Source: Scedosporium boydii
Lineage: Eukaryota; Ascomycota; Sordariomycetes; Microascales; Microascaceae
Direction of reading: 5' to 3'
Length of the DNA stretch: 64,000 nt
Assembly (NCBI GenBank): GCA_002221725.1
Contig: NJFT01000061.1
Location: 1-64,000, forward strand
The notes under the pieces are model-generated. The model was not told the origin of the DNA. It ran no database searches and saw nothing but the letters and a program-made list of their open reading frames with translations. The stretch's first letter is position 1; each line of letters opens with the position of its first letter. Below are positions 23,401-35,211 of the stretch, in pieces. A program made the translations under genes and the position numbers.

Positions 23401-25364
23401 CAGGTGGTAGAGTGAACGTGCCAGCCTCGGTTCCAGTTTTCTCGGCAGAAATCGTCACGTACGGACCGGTAAACTCAGGGGCGGGGGTCTCAGGGGATAG
23501 GACAACCACAGTCCCAGTCGAGTCACCAGGTCCAGGGGGGAGACTGAGAGTAGTAGTATCCGTTCCAGTATGAACGCCAGCGACGGTCGTGTAGGGGCCA
23601 GTGAACTCGGCAGCAGGTGTCTCGGGGGCCAAGATCACGATGGTACCAGTTTCGTCACCCGGTCCTGGAGGCAGGCTGAGTGTGCTCGTGCCAGTGCCAG
23701 TGTGAGCTCCGGTGAGGGTAGTGAACGGGCCGGTGAACTCAGCTGCAGGTGTTTCAGGAGAGAGAACAACCACAGTACCAGTCGAGTCCCCAGGGCCAGG
23801 TGGAAGGCTCAAGGTCGTGGTATCAGTCCCAGTGTGGACACCGGCGACAGTCGTGTAAGGACCGGTGAAATCGGGGGCGGGAGTTTCAGGGGCCAAGATG
23901 ACGATAGTGCCAGTTGATTCGCCAGGGCCGGGTGGCAGGCTGAGGGTGCTGGTGGCAGTACCAGTATGGGCAGCCGTCAGGGTTGTGAAGGGACCAGTGA
24001 AATCAGCCTCGGAAACGGCAGGATCGAAAACAATAGCAGTTCCGGTAGAGTCGCCAGGACCAGGAGGAAGGTTGACAGTTGTGGGTGCGGTTCCGGTGTA
24101 AGGAGCGGTCAGGGTAACATAAGGACCGTCAAATCCGGTTGTCTCCCCGGGAATAGGAGTGAAGATAATCAAAGTGCCAACAGATTCAGTTCCAGTAGGA
24201 GCAAGAGTCAGGGTAGAGGGAATCGAGCCGGTCCAGCTGCCACCCGTCAGAGTCACGAATGGACCCTCGAAGGCAGTAGTAGGAGCACCAGTCGGAGTAA
24301 AGATGACCAAGGTGCCCAAGGTGCCAGTTCCGGTGGGAGGAATGGTAAGGGTTGACGGAGCAGTGCCTTCAATGCCGCCACCAGTGAGGGTGGTGAATGG
24401 CCCGGTGAACGTAGTCGGGCTGCCTCCATTGGGAGTGAGAACGATGGCTGTTCCGACGGTTGCGGTCCCAGTAGGGGGCAAATAGACGGTAGTGGGAGTC
24501 GGGCCATCATAACCTCCGCCAGTGATCGTAGTAAAAGGACCAGCAAAGGTGGTGGTGACGACTGTAGGGACATTCGTCGAGCCAGTGCCACCAGGCTGAA
24601 GGACCAACTTGGTGCCGACCGTGGCAGTACCAGTCGGGGCGAGGAAAACAGTAGTCGGGGTGGTACCAGTGTAAGCTCCAGTCACCTCCTCGTAAGGGCC
24701 AGTGAAGGGGTCGGTCGTGGCGGCAGGAACGACAATGACGGTTCCCGGTCCGCCTCGGCGCGAAGGAGGCAGAGTAATACTAATTGCCTGAGGGCCGCCA
24801 CAGTTGTCACATTGGAGAGTCGTAGTAGAGAATGGACCGCTGAAGCTGGGTTGAGCACCGTTGGTCGGTTGAACCCACACGGTTCCACGACCTCCTCCAT
24901 ACAGAGGGGGAATGGGGAAGCCTCCGTTAGGACAGTGGTTACAGCCAATGGCGGTAGCGGTAGCCCAAGGACCTTCCCAAGTGCCATGACCAGGTCGAAT
25001 CCTGTGAAGGGTATTAGCTTCTGGTAGATGGGAGGATGCAATGGGGAATGACAAGACAGGTTTGTTCATACTTAGTGTAAGTCGTGTAGATCTTCTCAAT
25101 GCAAGTCACGCGGGTAACGATCGAGGTCGGAGCATCACGGATAGTGAGGGTCAGATCATCGTCAATGGGAATCTCCGTGGGGCGAGGGCAGTAAGTGTTG
25201 ATGTCGATGGGACGCTTAACAATATGCTCAGCCGGCTGGAGCTCGACAACAAACTGGCCATTGGGACATTGGTGCGGCGAAGGCGACCAGGGCGCACCTA
25301 GACCCGGTCTCCCGAAGGAGAGTGCGGCCCCTGCGATTAGGGAGAGGCGCGCGGCGAGGGACAT
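20465..25364 (-). CDS. Repeat-rich secreted adhesin-like wall protein
   Basis: Two exons (25364-25072 and 25001-20465) encode 1609 residues. The start is the Met of MSLAARLSLIAGAALS, a signal peptide. After about 110 residues with several Cys come roughly 17 repeats of 43 to 48 residues following TFTGPFTTITxxxTGTxxxTxTxPPGPGDETGTVIVxxP, over about 22600-24850. A Ser/Thr/Pro/Glu-rich stalk of about 400 residues built of SSTEEPTETP units follows (21380-22560), a likely O-glycosylated rod. The C terminus holds two copies of a 125-residue module with 10 Cys each (about 20962-21331 and 20468-20845). There is no C-terminal hydrophobic tail, so it is not GPI-anchored by this model and is probably secreted or held by the Cys modules. 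The repeat style matches fungal adhesins and flocculins. Function in adhesion is inferred. Confidence 0.85.
20468..21331 (-). repeat. Tandem pair of 10-Cys modules
   Basis: Two homologous blocks encode about 120 to 125 residues each, both opening CPxMPxPCSALE and sharing YVAxIGxC, ALGVFGxGxAAxCV, LTELPxEC (ITELPAEC in one copy) and NLAACAVKLGPWAxGTAAxCF. All ten Cys are kept in both. A Ser/Thr/Pro linker of about 35 residues separates them. Confidence 0.9.
22600..24850 (-). repeat. About 17 tandem TGT-type protein repeats
   Basis: Each unit covers about 130 to 145 bases and can be tracked by the F-x-GP-(F/Y/L)-TT block and a GTVIV-like strand. Units at the centre (about 22900-23450) are the most alike, with nearly identical GPGDETGTVIVVGP stretches, while the outer ones have drifted, as expected for repeats that expand from the middle. 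Confidence 0.9.
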
Positions 25365-25526
25365 CGGTGAAGATGGGGCCCCGAACAAAAAAGACAAATG
25401 AGTGTATGTGGTAGGACAGAAGAAGGAGCGAATACAACTTTGGAAAAGAGTGTGGTGGTTGCCGTTGCTGCTGGCTGCTGATGAGAGGGTTGACAAAAGA
25501 ACCTTAATCCCCGAGAGATTGTCACC

Positions 25527-25535
25527 CTTATATAG
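25527..25535 (-). promoter_or_regulatory. TATA box of the adhesin gene
   Basis: On the minus strand this reads CTATATAAG, about 165 bases before the start codon at 25364. Confidence 0.5.
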
Positions 25536-27306
25536 ACGTTTGAATCGTGGAAACCTCCCCCAGAACCCCTATCTTACGCCCGTCATCAGAGAGGCATCCT
25601 CGTGGACGGGACGCATCGTTGAGCGTAAGCTCTGCATGTCTTACACTGATAGAATCTGTCGAGGCTGTCTAGGCTGTCTAAACCTCCATCCTCACAATCA
25701 CGTCATGGCAGATGAGATGTATTGGACACGAGAGAGAAAGTTATTGAATCGTCTCAGAGGCATTTGCTGAGACCGTCCTGAGGCGGCTCAGGCTTTCCTC
25801 GAATCTACCTCACTAAGGGGCTTGCTTAGGTCGAAATCCTGCAAGCCATTATTGTTTTAGCCGTTTTGCTCCTGGCGTGTGTCATAGATACATGATGGCA
25901 GAGGGCAGAGAGAGAGGTTCATGGATCAGTAGGGGTGCCCCCAACAACACGAAGTGAAGTGAGGTCTGTTGGTGTATCTGTCCGGTTCATCCAATAATGG
26001 AGGCGGCCTCATCCAGGTGGTCCAAGATCGATAGTCGAAGCTATCCGGGGGGCTCATACTCAGTTCCAACTGTCCAGGCTGTTCCTGCAGCTGTGCCTAG
26101 CGCTGACGTCTTGCTTGAGTCCCCGCGAGGAACCTGGGCGGCGAGTCAGTCGTGCATCTAGCCGATATCCGCGGAGGGCATCGTTCGGGCTCCATTTAAA
26201 ACAACTCACCTATAGTTCGCCAGTCCTGAGAGAAGGGTGTCCACATCTCAATCTCCGAACGGCTCACTATCCACACGCTTGCGGCCGCAATTCAACTTTC
26301 TTCCTCCCCTTTCAACGGATTCTATCATAGGGGAGGCGTGAGGAACGGCTTTGAGACTACCGCCGTCACTTACTCACTTGCCACTGCCTATCCTCGCGGC
26401 ACATGGAGAGACTTAGACTTGAGATCGAAGGTACAGCAGCTGAGCTCAGGCTCTCTGCCACAATCTTCGTCGACTTGTTGACACTTCTGCCCTCAATGGA
26501 CATTGACATTATCGAAAATGAGTTTCACCACTGGTGTGGCCTGGACTGTACGTGTACGAAGCTAGCAATGGGAAATGAACTCTCACCTGAGCTACAACGT
26601 TTTTGTCATCGTTGATTGATTGACCGAGTGACCGACAGTCTTGCCAATAAGGTTCTGCGGCTCTCAGTTTCTGTCCACTTCACTCCTTCACTCTCACTCG
26701 CCATCCCTCTTACGGAGAGCCGGGCCGGCCTATTCAGCTCTCACCCCTGCTAGCCTTTTCACCATCAATCCATATTAGGAAAATTTTACCCGCAACCATC
26801 GTCTCAACTCGGCCCCGCTAAGCGGGAAAAAGCTCCGAGTCCGAATCCGTGCCGTGGGGTTGGGCTTGGCGCCACCCCCCCTCCAAGAGCCGAAAGCGTC
26901 CGTTCGAGTGAGACATTCCCACGAAACAGGCTATGCTCACTCAAAATTGATGTCTCTGTCCGCAGGTCTCACAAAATCCTTTGCAACCCCTGATCCCTGA
27001 AGACTAGTCTCTCATCGCGAGTCCTTGGGAGCTGGGTTTTTCAGACATAGTCTCCAGGGGCAACATCCCTATCCTGTCTCTAACACCTTACCGAGCGCCC
27101 CAGGTTTCACCGTCACGTACTCATGATGTGTTTCCCTCTGTTTTCGGTACTTGCTCCTTCATAATACACGCCATTTCCAAGGTCATCTTCTTCTGAAATC
27201 CCAATTAGACAGGTTCGAGGTCTTGGTCTGATTTGCCTCTCACCCTTCTGAACACGCGCCTCTCAACGCCAACATGTCAGACCATACTCTCTTCCGCTTT
27301 TCAGTC

Positions 27307-27313
27307 TATATAA
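27307..27313 (+). promoter_or_regulatory. TATA box of the glycine-rich GPI gene
   Basis: TATATAA lies 234 bases before the start codon at 27547, which would give a leader of about 200 bases rich in CT. Confidence 0.45.
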
Positions 27314-27546
27314 GGCATCTTTGTTTTTCAGCTCGGCAAGAGTCATGTTTTCTTCCCGTTCCCAGACTTTCGTCATAACTTTCTTTCTCCCCATTCGCTT
27401 TTTTAAATCTTGAGAGGTCTTCTTGCCTTGTTCCATTCCTTTAGCCCCCAGGCCAAGCTCACAAACCAACCTTTCACTCGTTTAATTACTTCGCCAGAAA
27501 ACAAAATACTTCTCTCACACACCAATAAAACAAGCCCTTAATCATA

Positions 27547-28800
27547 ATGTCCCTCTCCAAGCTCTCTCTCCTAGCCCTTCCGGCTGTCGTCCTCGCGGGC
27601 GTCGCCGCTCCTCCCCCGGCCGATCCTGACTGCACCACCACCCAGGTTCAGCCCCCCATCGTTGTCCCCACGGTCTATCCTCCCGTCAAGGTCGCTCCCG
27701 GCCCAAAGGATGGCTCGTGGGTCAACGTCCACGAGGTCGTCTACGAGAAGTGGGGTCCTAGTGGCGTCGAGCCCTGCACCTGGGAGGTCACCAAGACCTG
27801 TGACAAGCCCTTCTGCGGTGGTATCCCCACTGATGCTCCCGCTCCTGGCTTCACCAAGAAGGTCGAGGTCTGCAGACACTGTGGTCCCACCCCCATCACG
27901 GCCACTTTGACCGTTCCCATTGAGACTGCTGGCCCCAATGCTCCCCGCCCCAAGGGAGGCAACGGCGGCAACGGAGGAAATGGTGGTAATGGAGGAAACG
28001 GCGGAAATGGCTCCGGCTCTGGTTCCGGCGGTAATGGTGGAAACGGTGGCAATGGAGGCAATGGCGGCAACGGTGGCAGCGGCTCTGGTGCTGGCAACGG
28101 TGGCAACGGGGGTAATGGTGGCAATGGCGGCAATGGAGGAAATGGAGGAAGCGGCTCCGGCGCTGGTAACGGCGGTAATGGTGGCAGCGGAGGAAATGGT
28201 GGGAACGGTGGCAATGGAGGCAGCGGATCTGGATCTGGTTCCGGCGGTAACGGTGGAAATGGCGGAAACGGAGGCAACGGAGGCAACGGCGGTAGTGGCT
28301 CCGGTGCTGGCAGTGGTGGCAATGGTGGAAACGGAGGAAATGGCGGCAACGGTGGCAATGGTGGAAGCGGCTCTGGTGCTGGTAACGGTGGCTCCGGCGG
28401 TAACGGCGGCAATGGTGGAAATGGAGGCAACGGTGGCAGCGGTTCCGGCGGTGGCTCCGGTGGTAATGGTGGAAACGGCGGTAACGGAGGCAATGGTGGC
28501 TCCGGTGGCGGTCAGCCAGGCCAACCTGGTCAGCCCGGCCAGCCTGGTCAGCCAGGACAACCTGGTAAACCCGGTGCAGGCGGTCAACCTGGTCAGCCGG
28601 GTGAGCCTGGTCAGCCAGGACAACCCGGTCAGTCCGGTGGTAGCGGTAGCTCCGGCAGCTCCGGCTCGGAAGGCGGCAGCAGCGGTAGCCAAGGTGGCGG
28701 CGAGCATGTGCAGGTTGCCGGCTCCCCCAAGCTCTTCACCGTGGGTGCCAGCATCTTCGTCGTTGCCCTTTCTACTCTCGTGGCTCTCCCCTTGATGTAA
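27547..28800 (+). CDS. Glycine-rich, collagen-like GPI-anchored wall protein
   Basis: A single exon encodes 417 residues. [20 protein letters not shown] is a signal peptide. Residues 27 to about 135 form a domain with five or more Cys ([25 protein letters not shown]). Residues about 138 to 320 are GGN triplets broken by GSGSG or GSGAG, repeating about every 22 residues. Residues about 320 to 365 are collagen-type G-x-P triplets ([20 protein letters not shown]). A GS-rich linker leads to the C-terminal hydrophobic segment [22 protein letters not shown], which fits a GPI-addition signal. It should be a surface or wall protein. The low-complexity core has many synonymous changes between units, so the amino acid pattern is under stronger constraint than the DNA. 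Confidence 0.88.
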   Translation: MSLSKLSLLALPAVVLAGVAAPPPADPDCTTTQVQPPIVVPTVYPPVKVAPGPKDGSWVNVHEVVYEKWGPSGVEPCTWEVTKTCDKPFCGGIPTDAPAPGFTKKVEVCRHCGPTPITATLTVPIETAGPNAPRPKGGNGGNGGNGGNGGNGGNGSGSGSGGNGGNGGNGGNGGNGGSGSGAGNGGNGGNGGNGGNGGNGGSGSGAGNGGNGGSGGNGGNGGNGGSGSGSGSGGNGGNGGNGGNGGNGGSGSGAGSGGNGGNGGNGGNGGNGGSGSGAGNGGSGGNGGNGGNGGNGGSGSGGGSGGNGGNGGNGGNGGSGGGQPGQPGQPGQPGQPGQPGKPGAGGQPGQPGEPGQPGQPGQSGGSGSSGSSGSEGGSSGSQGGGEHVQVAGSPKLFTVGASIFVVALSTLVALPLM

Positions 28801-31239
28801 AGACTCTCCTGTCTACATAGCTTTCCCTCCCCGTGCTGGCGATATGCACGCCTAAAAATTGTATCTCCTTTGCTTCATGGATTTCTTCATCAACACGGCG
28901 CCTCCTTCTGTGAGCACAACTTTTCTACTCTACCAGGTACTTCAGGAAAGGTGACTTCTTCCCACAGCCCTGTGCGCATTTTCAGTAATAGGACTTACAA
29001 GTTTCTCGTGTAATACCAATTTGCCAAGCCTGGGAGAATGATGACCTGCCCTAATTTTCACGAGAGCCATGCATGTCTTGTTGGGGTCTTGTTGTTTTGC
29101 TTTTTCAAAATGAGCTGCTGAAAACTGCAACCACCAACATACTTAGATCATGACAACCCCTGGACCAACATTCTAGACAAAGCAAAGATTCATTAAACAG
29201 CGGAGTAGTCAATTCAGTCATGAGTCCCATGGGGAAATTCAACCGTATGAAGTAGAAACCGACTTCGTACATGGATGTTCAAGGTAACTTCCACGGCCAC
29301 CTAATACCAACAACTTGTTACTCTTTTCGTGAGATCCGCGCTATCAAAACCTCTTATCCAAACCCCGATCGAATTATGAGTTTTCTAGGCCTCTGGCAAA
29401 AGCAGTCCTCGCGGTTTGGGACCCCTATGTTCGCCTGGCACTGCTTGCTTCCAACTCCATGTCTCGCCCCAGCATTAGCTTGTCTTACCTCCTGAGCAGG
29501 CAGGGCAGAGGATAGAAGCCGCCCATAAACCAGCAACAAGAGTAAGACATCGTAAGAGGGCAACATTAATACTTACACCATCCAAGTGGTGTTCGAGTAA
29601 ATACAAATAATGCTTCCCTCAGCTTTCGGGCCCTCACTTAGGCTTAATTTCGCCTGAGACACTGAGTAGGATCGCAATTTTAGACGGGGTGTGCCTGTCC
29701 TCACCAGCAATTCCAACACCCCATAGCGGCCCGCCTGTCCAAGTCTGCATACAGTCTAGAGTCTGACACCTTCCTGCCTTCAAGTATTCGTCAACTTCGT
29801 AGTTTTAACTATCAACGTTCCCTCAGGGGAAACACCCCTGTCCCTGAGGGCTCTCTTGCCGCTGTCATTGCCTCCCATTGTCGATAAAGTCCTAGCCAAG
29901 TCCAAACCATGTACGTCCAAAGGATCCCAGCATCCATCAAAGATGGACGGCCAAGGCGGACTCCTAATGCGAGCCGCCAAAGGATCATGTGTGAAGCATT
30001 TCTTCATAGCTGTCATACCGCAGGGGTAAAATAATGTCATCCAAGAAGCGCCTTAAACTCGCATTTCCACCCATTAAGTATCTTGGGTGCCAGGCAAATT
30101 TCAACAAGGGAATATGTCGATCGTCCTAATGCGCGCAAAATTCTGGCTACATGGGTCACCAGAAAAGCAAGTTGATCCCCACGAGGGCCATGGAGATTAC
30201 AGAACGCGGGAGGGAGGACCGGGCCGGACCCTGCAGGAGGCTCAATTTATCGTACTCTGGGGGATCATGAAGATAATCTCGGTAATGAAGAGCTGAATTC
30301 CATATTGTAGATCTTCTATTTGAGGTTCGACCATGAACAGGACTTCGCGAGTGAACATGAACATGTACTGCAACATCTAAGCTGGGCAAGGAGCGGTCAG
30401 AGGCATCCATGGATCAACGTTGAATCCTCCACTTCCAGCTCTGCCCAAGCGTATCTGATATATTATCGATTAGCACTGCCCATAACCTAAACTCTCACTA
30501 CAACGACGTAAGCCGGGATCATGGACCCTTTCTGTGAATACCATCTGGCTGGGTCAAATATCTGCAGGGCCCCATAGAGTGTAGGCACTTCATATTTGCA
30601 GAACCCCTGCGGTGAGAGAGTAGGTTGCAGGAAGTGGAGATGAGGGATATGTCCACCTAAAGGGTTCGGCGGCTCTGACCTGACGGATGATCTCTTGGTC
30701 CAGGCACTCCAGCTCTGGCATACTTCATAAACACCTGGAGGGCGGATCGGCGCAGAAGTGCTTTTACTTTGCGGCGTCAAGTTGTGGAAATCACCACGAG
30801 GGGCTATTTGGCCTGCAAAACCAACGGGCCTAACATATTCGACGCGTATCTTCATCTCGGCTGGGGAAGGGGCTACAGAATTGGACGTCATCAATCCCTC
30901 CCTGGCAATCTCATGAGACTGGATTTAGCTTTATTCATCATCAATGAGCTGGCGAGACTGAGTAATGTGAAGAAGGGAGAAGCGAAGATTCTTGGGGAAA
31001 CGGAGAAGAAGGACGAAATATCTAGGGAGATTTTTAACATAAAAAGGCAAGATGCTTTCGCCTCGCCTTGTCGAGTTGAAGGCGTTCATGCTCATCATCA
31101 AGCCAGCTCTAGCAATAATTCACTGTTCGTCTTCATCCATCTTGGTTTGGCAACTTGCCGCCGTACACTCTTTTCCCCTATTGATTTCCAACTTTGTGTT
31201 ACGTTCCTTAATCTTTCCATCATTGCATTCATCTTCAAC
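28801..31239. other. Intergenic region between two GPI-protein genes
   Basis: 2.4 kb with no convincing gene. Frames of up to 135 codons overlap and lack motifs. It should contain the terminator of the glycine-rich gene and a long promoter for the Ser/Thr-rich gene. No clear TATA box was found within 250 bases of 31240. Confidence 0.55.
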
Positions 31240-33446
31240 ATGCGGGCCTCTGCTATCGGAGTTGCCACCTTGGCTCTTGGACTGACCCAGGCCGTGAGCT
31301 TTCCTTTCTGTGTAAGCTTTCCCAGATAAAATGACAATATCAACCCAATGCTACATTCCTGGACGGAGACTGACACTAAAACACTAAAATCCAGGACCCT
31401 GACAACTGTTATCGCAACCTCATAGACGAGAGATTTGTCCAAGGTGCCGAGCCTGCTTGCAAGGAGTGGCTCTCTGGCACCACAACCGCCGCAATCGCCA
31501 TCCCCAGCAATTTCGGAAACTGCGAAGATGTCCAGGCTTTCAGCTCAGCTTGCTCTTGCATAACCTACGCCGCGACTGCCACGGATCTCTCATCCAGCAC
31601 CAGCTCCACTGGTAATCCTACGAGGACGAGGACCAGACGACCTCCTTTTACATGGAGGCCCACGGGTATCCCCACTGGTCGGCCTTCATGGATTCCTACC
31701 TGGAGGCCTACTCGGAGCTATAGCTCTGAGACCACCTCCGCCGAGGAATCATTTTCTACCGAAGGCCCTGTTACGAGTGACGCTTCTGATTCCTCCACCG
31801 CTTATTCGAGCTCTGAGGAACCGGTTGTGGCGGGGTCTAGTACGAGCGAGGAAATCACCACTAGCAGCTATGAAACGACCTCTTCCGAGGATGTTGAGTC
31901 CTCTATCACCGAGGAGCCCACGGCAGCTACCGAGTCTGATGAACCCTCATCCTCGGAGGGAGTTACAACTGCTACGGAATCCGTGGAGCCTACTACTACT
32001 GAGGAGCCCACCACCACCGAGGAATCCTCAATCGTGACCCAGTCTGAGGACCCCACTTCCGCCGAAGAGCCGACGACAGCTACCGAACCCCAAGAGGCCA
32101 CTTCTACGGAACAGTCCTCAACCGTGACTCTGTCAGACCAACCCATCTCTACAGAGGACGCTTCAACCGGTACTCAGTCACTGGAGCCCACTCTCACTGA
32201 GGAATCCTCGGCCGTGACTCAGTCTGAAGAACCTAGCACCACGGAGGAGCCCTCAATCGCGACTGAGTCTGAGAAACCTAGCTCCATCGAAGGAGCCTCT
32301 ACTACCACCGCTGGGGAGGTTACAATTATCACCGAATCCGAGGAATACACGACTGCCACTGCCACAGAGACTTATACCAGCTCTGAGCTAATTACGTCTG
32401 ACGAAATCGCTACTACTGAGGAGCCCTCGACTACCTACAGCTCGGATGAGCCCTCTACCACTGCCAGCGAAGATCCCATCACTAGTGCAAGTGAAGATCC
32501 TCCCACTACTGCAAGCGAAGGAGATCCTTCTATTACTGAACTACCCACGACCTCTGACACCGATGAGGAAGCATCTACCAGCTATAGCGAGGAGATCGTT
32601 TCTACCACTACAACCGAGGATGCTTCTGTGACCGATGAGCCCTCCTCCACAGACAGTACCGTCGATGCCACTTCCATTCCTTCCTGGTCCCACACTTGGA
32701 CCGCTCCTACTGGCATCTACCACAACTCCACCACCTACGCCCACACTCGATCCCACACACGCACTCGACGCACTTCCTGGACCACCTCCACTATCTACGC
32801 CACTACAGTCCGCACAATCATCGCGTGCCCTACTGAGAAGCCCAACTGCCCTGCTCGCCCTCATGTAGTTACGGAGGTGATTGCTATTTCGACCACCGTT
32901 TGCTCCGTCGCCGAGACTAGCGGAGTGTCCGGTCCCGAACCCACTTGGCACGTCGTTCCTAAGCCACAAGGTGGTAATGGTGTCCAGGCGACTGGCGATC
33001 GCTCTGGTGAGGAGTCTAATATTCCTCATGTTCCTGCCGGCAGCAACGGTGGTGGAGTCTCAGATACATCTGAGAAGACAGTCGACGATGACTCAGCCAA
33101 CCTCTCAACTGCCGAGGGACACGGGGATACCGAAAATGACAAGGTTGTTGGCCTCTCAGAGGCAGATGACTTGGATGGCTCGGACTCCTCTATTGGCCCA
33201 GATGAATCAGGCAATGAAGACGCTGGTGACCTCCCCTCCGGCGACAAGCCTGAGGTCGGTGAAAACTCCGGAGCTGGCTCCGGATCCGGATTTGGCCCCG
33301 GCTCCAAGCACCCCGGTGCCGGCGCCTCCAACGGCGTCAACTTCTCTCCCAAGCCCACCAGCGCTTTCGCTCCCACTGCAGGTGCTGGCCACGCCACCGC
33401 CAGCATTTTCGGCGCCATTCTTGCCGTTGTGATTGCCCTTCTGTAG
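31240..33446 (+). CDS. Ser/Thr/Glu-rich GPI-anchored mucin-like protein
   Basis: Exons 31240-31311 and 31395-33446 encode 707 residues. MRASAIGVATLALGLTQAVS is a signal peptide. A small N-terminal domain of about 65 residues with Cys at DPDNCYRN, PACKEW, NCEDV and SSACSCI matches the common Sordariomycete surface-protein N terminus, where SSACSC is typical. An Arg/Thr/Pro linker (TRTRTRRPPFTWRPT) is followed by about 330 residues of SSTEEPTTATE-like units, then a region with HTWTAP and THTRSHTRTRR, and a Gly/Ser/Asp-rich stretch. The end SIFGAILAVVIALL is a GPI-addition signal. The stalk should carry O-glycans. Its composition parallels the stalk of the nearby adhesin, but the Cys domains differ. 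Confidence 0.85.
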
Positions 33447-35211
33447 GGCTACCCTGGCGAAGTTTGAAGCATAATTTTCAGAATATGGCGAGTTCGGATT
33501 AATTTATTTGGTACACGCTGGCATTGAAAAAGGAGTTTTCACTTTCTTTGTACGATAATAGTCGATTTCTTAAACTTCTACTGATAAACAAAACGAACAA
33601 AAATGGACTTTTTATTCCTCACCCGTTGAAGATTCGAGTCGATAGCTCTGCACAAGATCGATCCTCCTTATGAATTGGCCGCCATGCTGACGGGTCCAGC
33701 CGACGGCCTTTGGTTCCTCTTGAGGTCTGTCTAGTTTATAAGATGTTGGCAATTGCTCTATCTGACAGATCGTATCACACTTGCTTTTCCTCCCTTCTTT
33801 CCTTTTTTCTTCTCTCCTTTTCGGGAGTAGACTCTTCCTAGACAGCGGCCGATCCATAAGACGGATCATGACTCTCCCACTTAGATGGCACCCGAGTCAG
33901 GTGAAGGGGTGAAGGATGCGGCTTGTGCGGCTTGTACATCATCTTGCAAGATCCTCCATCCCGTCTTGGCAGGACGACTTCGTATCGATTCCCATCAGAA
34001 CATAACTGTCGCCCTGAATTTCCAACTTACAATGCTGGTGTCTCATCTTTCGGAAACAACGCATTACATCTACCTGATGTCTTCATTGGATTGCAAGCCT
34101 AACTCTCGTACCTCTTCATCTAGAGTATCTGCTCGATCACCACAAGTCTAGAAGCCAAGGCCGAAACTGGGTTCCCATTACCACTTCATATATTTCCACT
34201 TTGGATAAATACCTGCCACCCACAACCCACCCCAGAGGAACCAACCAAGTCGACAACCTCGCAATTACAGTGGGTTTCAGAAGTCATGAGTGCTTCGCCG
34301 AGGAGGAGCCATATCCCCCGTTGGTCCCAAGAAGCCGCCCAGATGATTTTCCAGAACACTGACATTGAACTAGGTGTGTGCCATGAACACGTAGGTTTAT
34401 TCCGGCGGTGATCATATATACAGCATAATGAAACTCTGCAATGAACACATATGTATCTTCGGCCACAGCGTCATCCTATCAACGGAGAAAAAAAAAAGTA
34501 AAGGAAGTAGAAAGAAGAAAGGAAGAAGAGAAAAATCCCATGAATTCTAGCATGGTTCGCCTTTGTCCGTGGTTTTGGTCCTATAAACTTGCTCACGACT
34601 GAGCGCATTACGACTCCTAAGGTATGCCTCTCATACATGAAGGTGGGCTTGATGGCATTGATGACGGGCAATCTGGTTTGATATTGACCTGGCCCGCCGC
34701 CACGTCTGACGCGGCGTCTCTTCTGCAAACCCGGTTTGCCAAGTCCAGCTCCATGGAGTGAGTAATGTCGACGTTAATGGGTAGGTCATCTCGCAATGGA
34801 ATGCCGGTTGTTCCTTTTCCCCAACGGGGACTGGGCTTTCAAGACCCGTGAAAGGGGAAACCTGGTGGCCAAGCATCTCCCCCACTATGATGATATTAAG
34901 AAGATATTAAAGACGGAGATGGAGGCTGTTAGAGAATGGATCTGATGGCCATCTAGAAATATTAATGACTCGGATAGAAGCGGACAGCACTCTATTGTTG
35001 CCCGAATATTCCGTATAAATACGTCGCTCGTCACCGTCGCCTAAACTGAAGCCTCGTGCCATCCCTCTCCATCTGCGCGCGCCCACGACTTGTTAAATTC
35101 CACCTAATCGTCCCCGGTGTTAGTGTTTAAACATCGTTGTCCATACTTCATTCCTCTCTGGCAACATTATCCCAAACCTCAAAGAAACCCTCCACTCATA
35201 AATACAGAACT
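33447..35211. other. Intergenic region upstream of the AA9 gene
   Basis: It holds the end of the GPI gene and the promoter of the AA9 gene with a TATA box at 35014-35021. An 88-codon frame at 33885-34151 and others show no motif. A short A run lies at about 34484-34498. Confidence 0.55.
35014..35021 (+). promoter_or_regulatory. TATA box of the AA9 gene
   Basis: TATAAATA sits about 195 bases before the start codon at 35212. Confidence 0.5.

Larger units (their letters stand above)
25365..27546. other. Divergent promoter region of two wall-protein genes
   Basis: The spacer separates the adhesin (minus) and glycine-rich GPI protein (plus). TATA boxes lie at 25527-25535 and 27307-27313. A 70-codon frame at 26403-26615 and a 122-codon frame at 25402-25770 have no motifs and are not called. 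The 3' half is pyrimidine-rich on the plus strand, typical of fungal promoters. Shared regulation of the two genes is a reasonable inference. Confidence 0.6.

Noticed and set aside
27571..28707. Long minus-strand frames opposite the glycine-rich gene (378 and 250 codons)
   Set aside because: They are reverse readings of GGN triplets that produce Pro- or Ala/Thr-rich strings. The plus-strand gene has a signal peptide and GPI tail.
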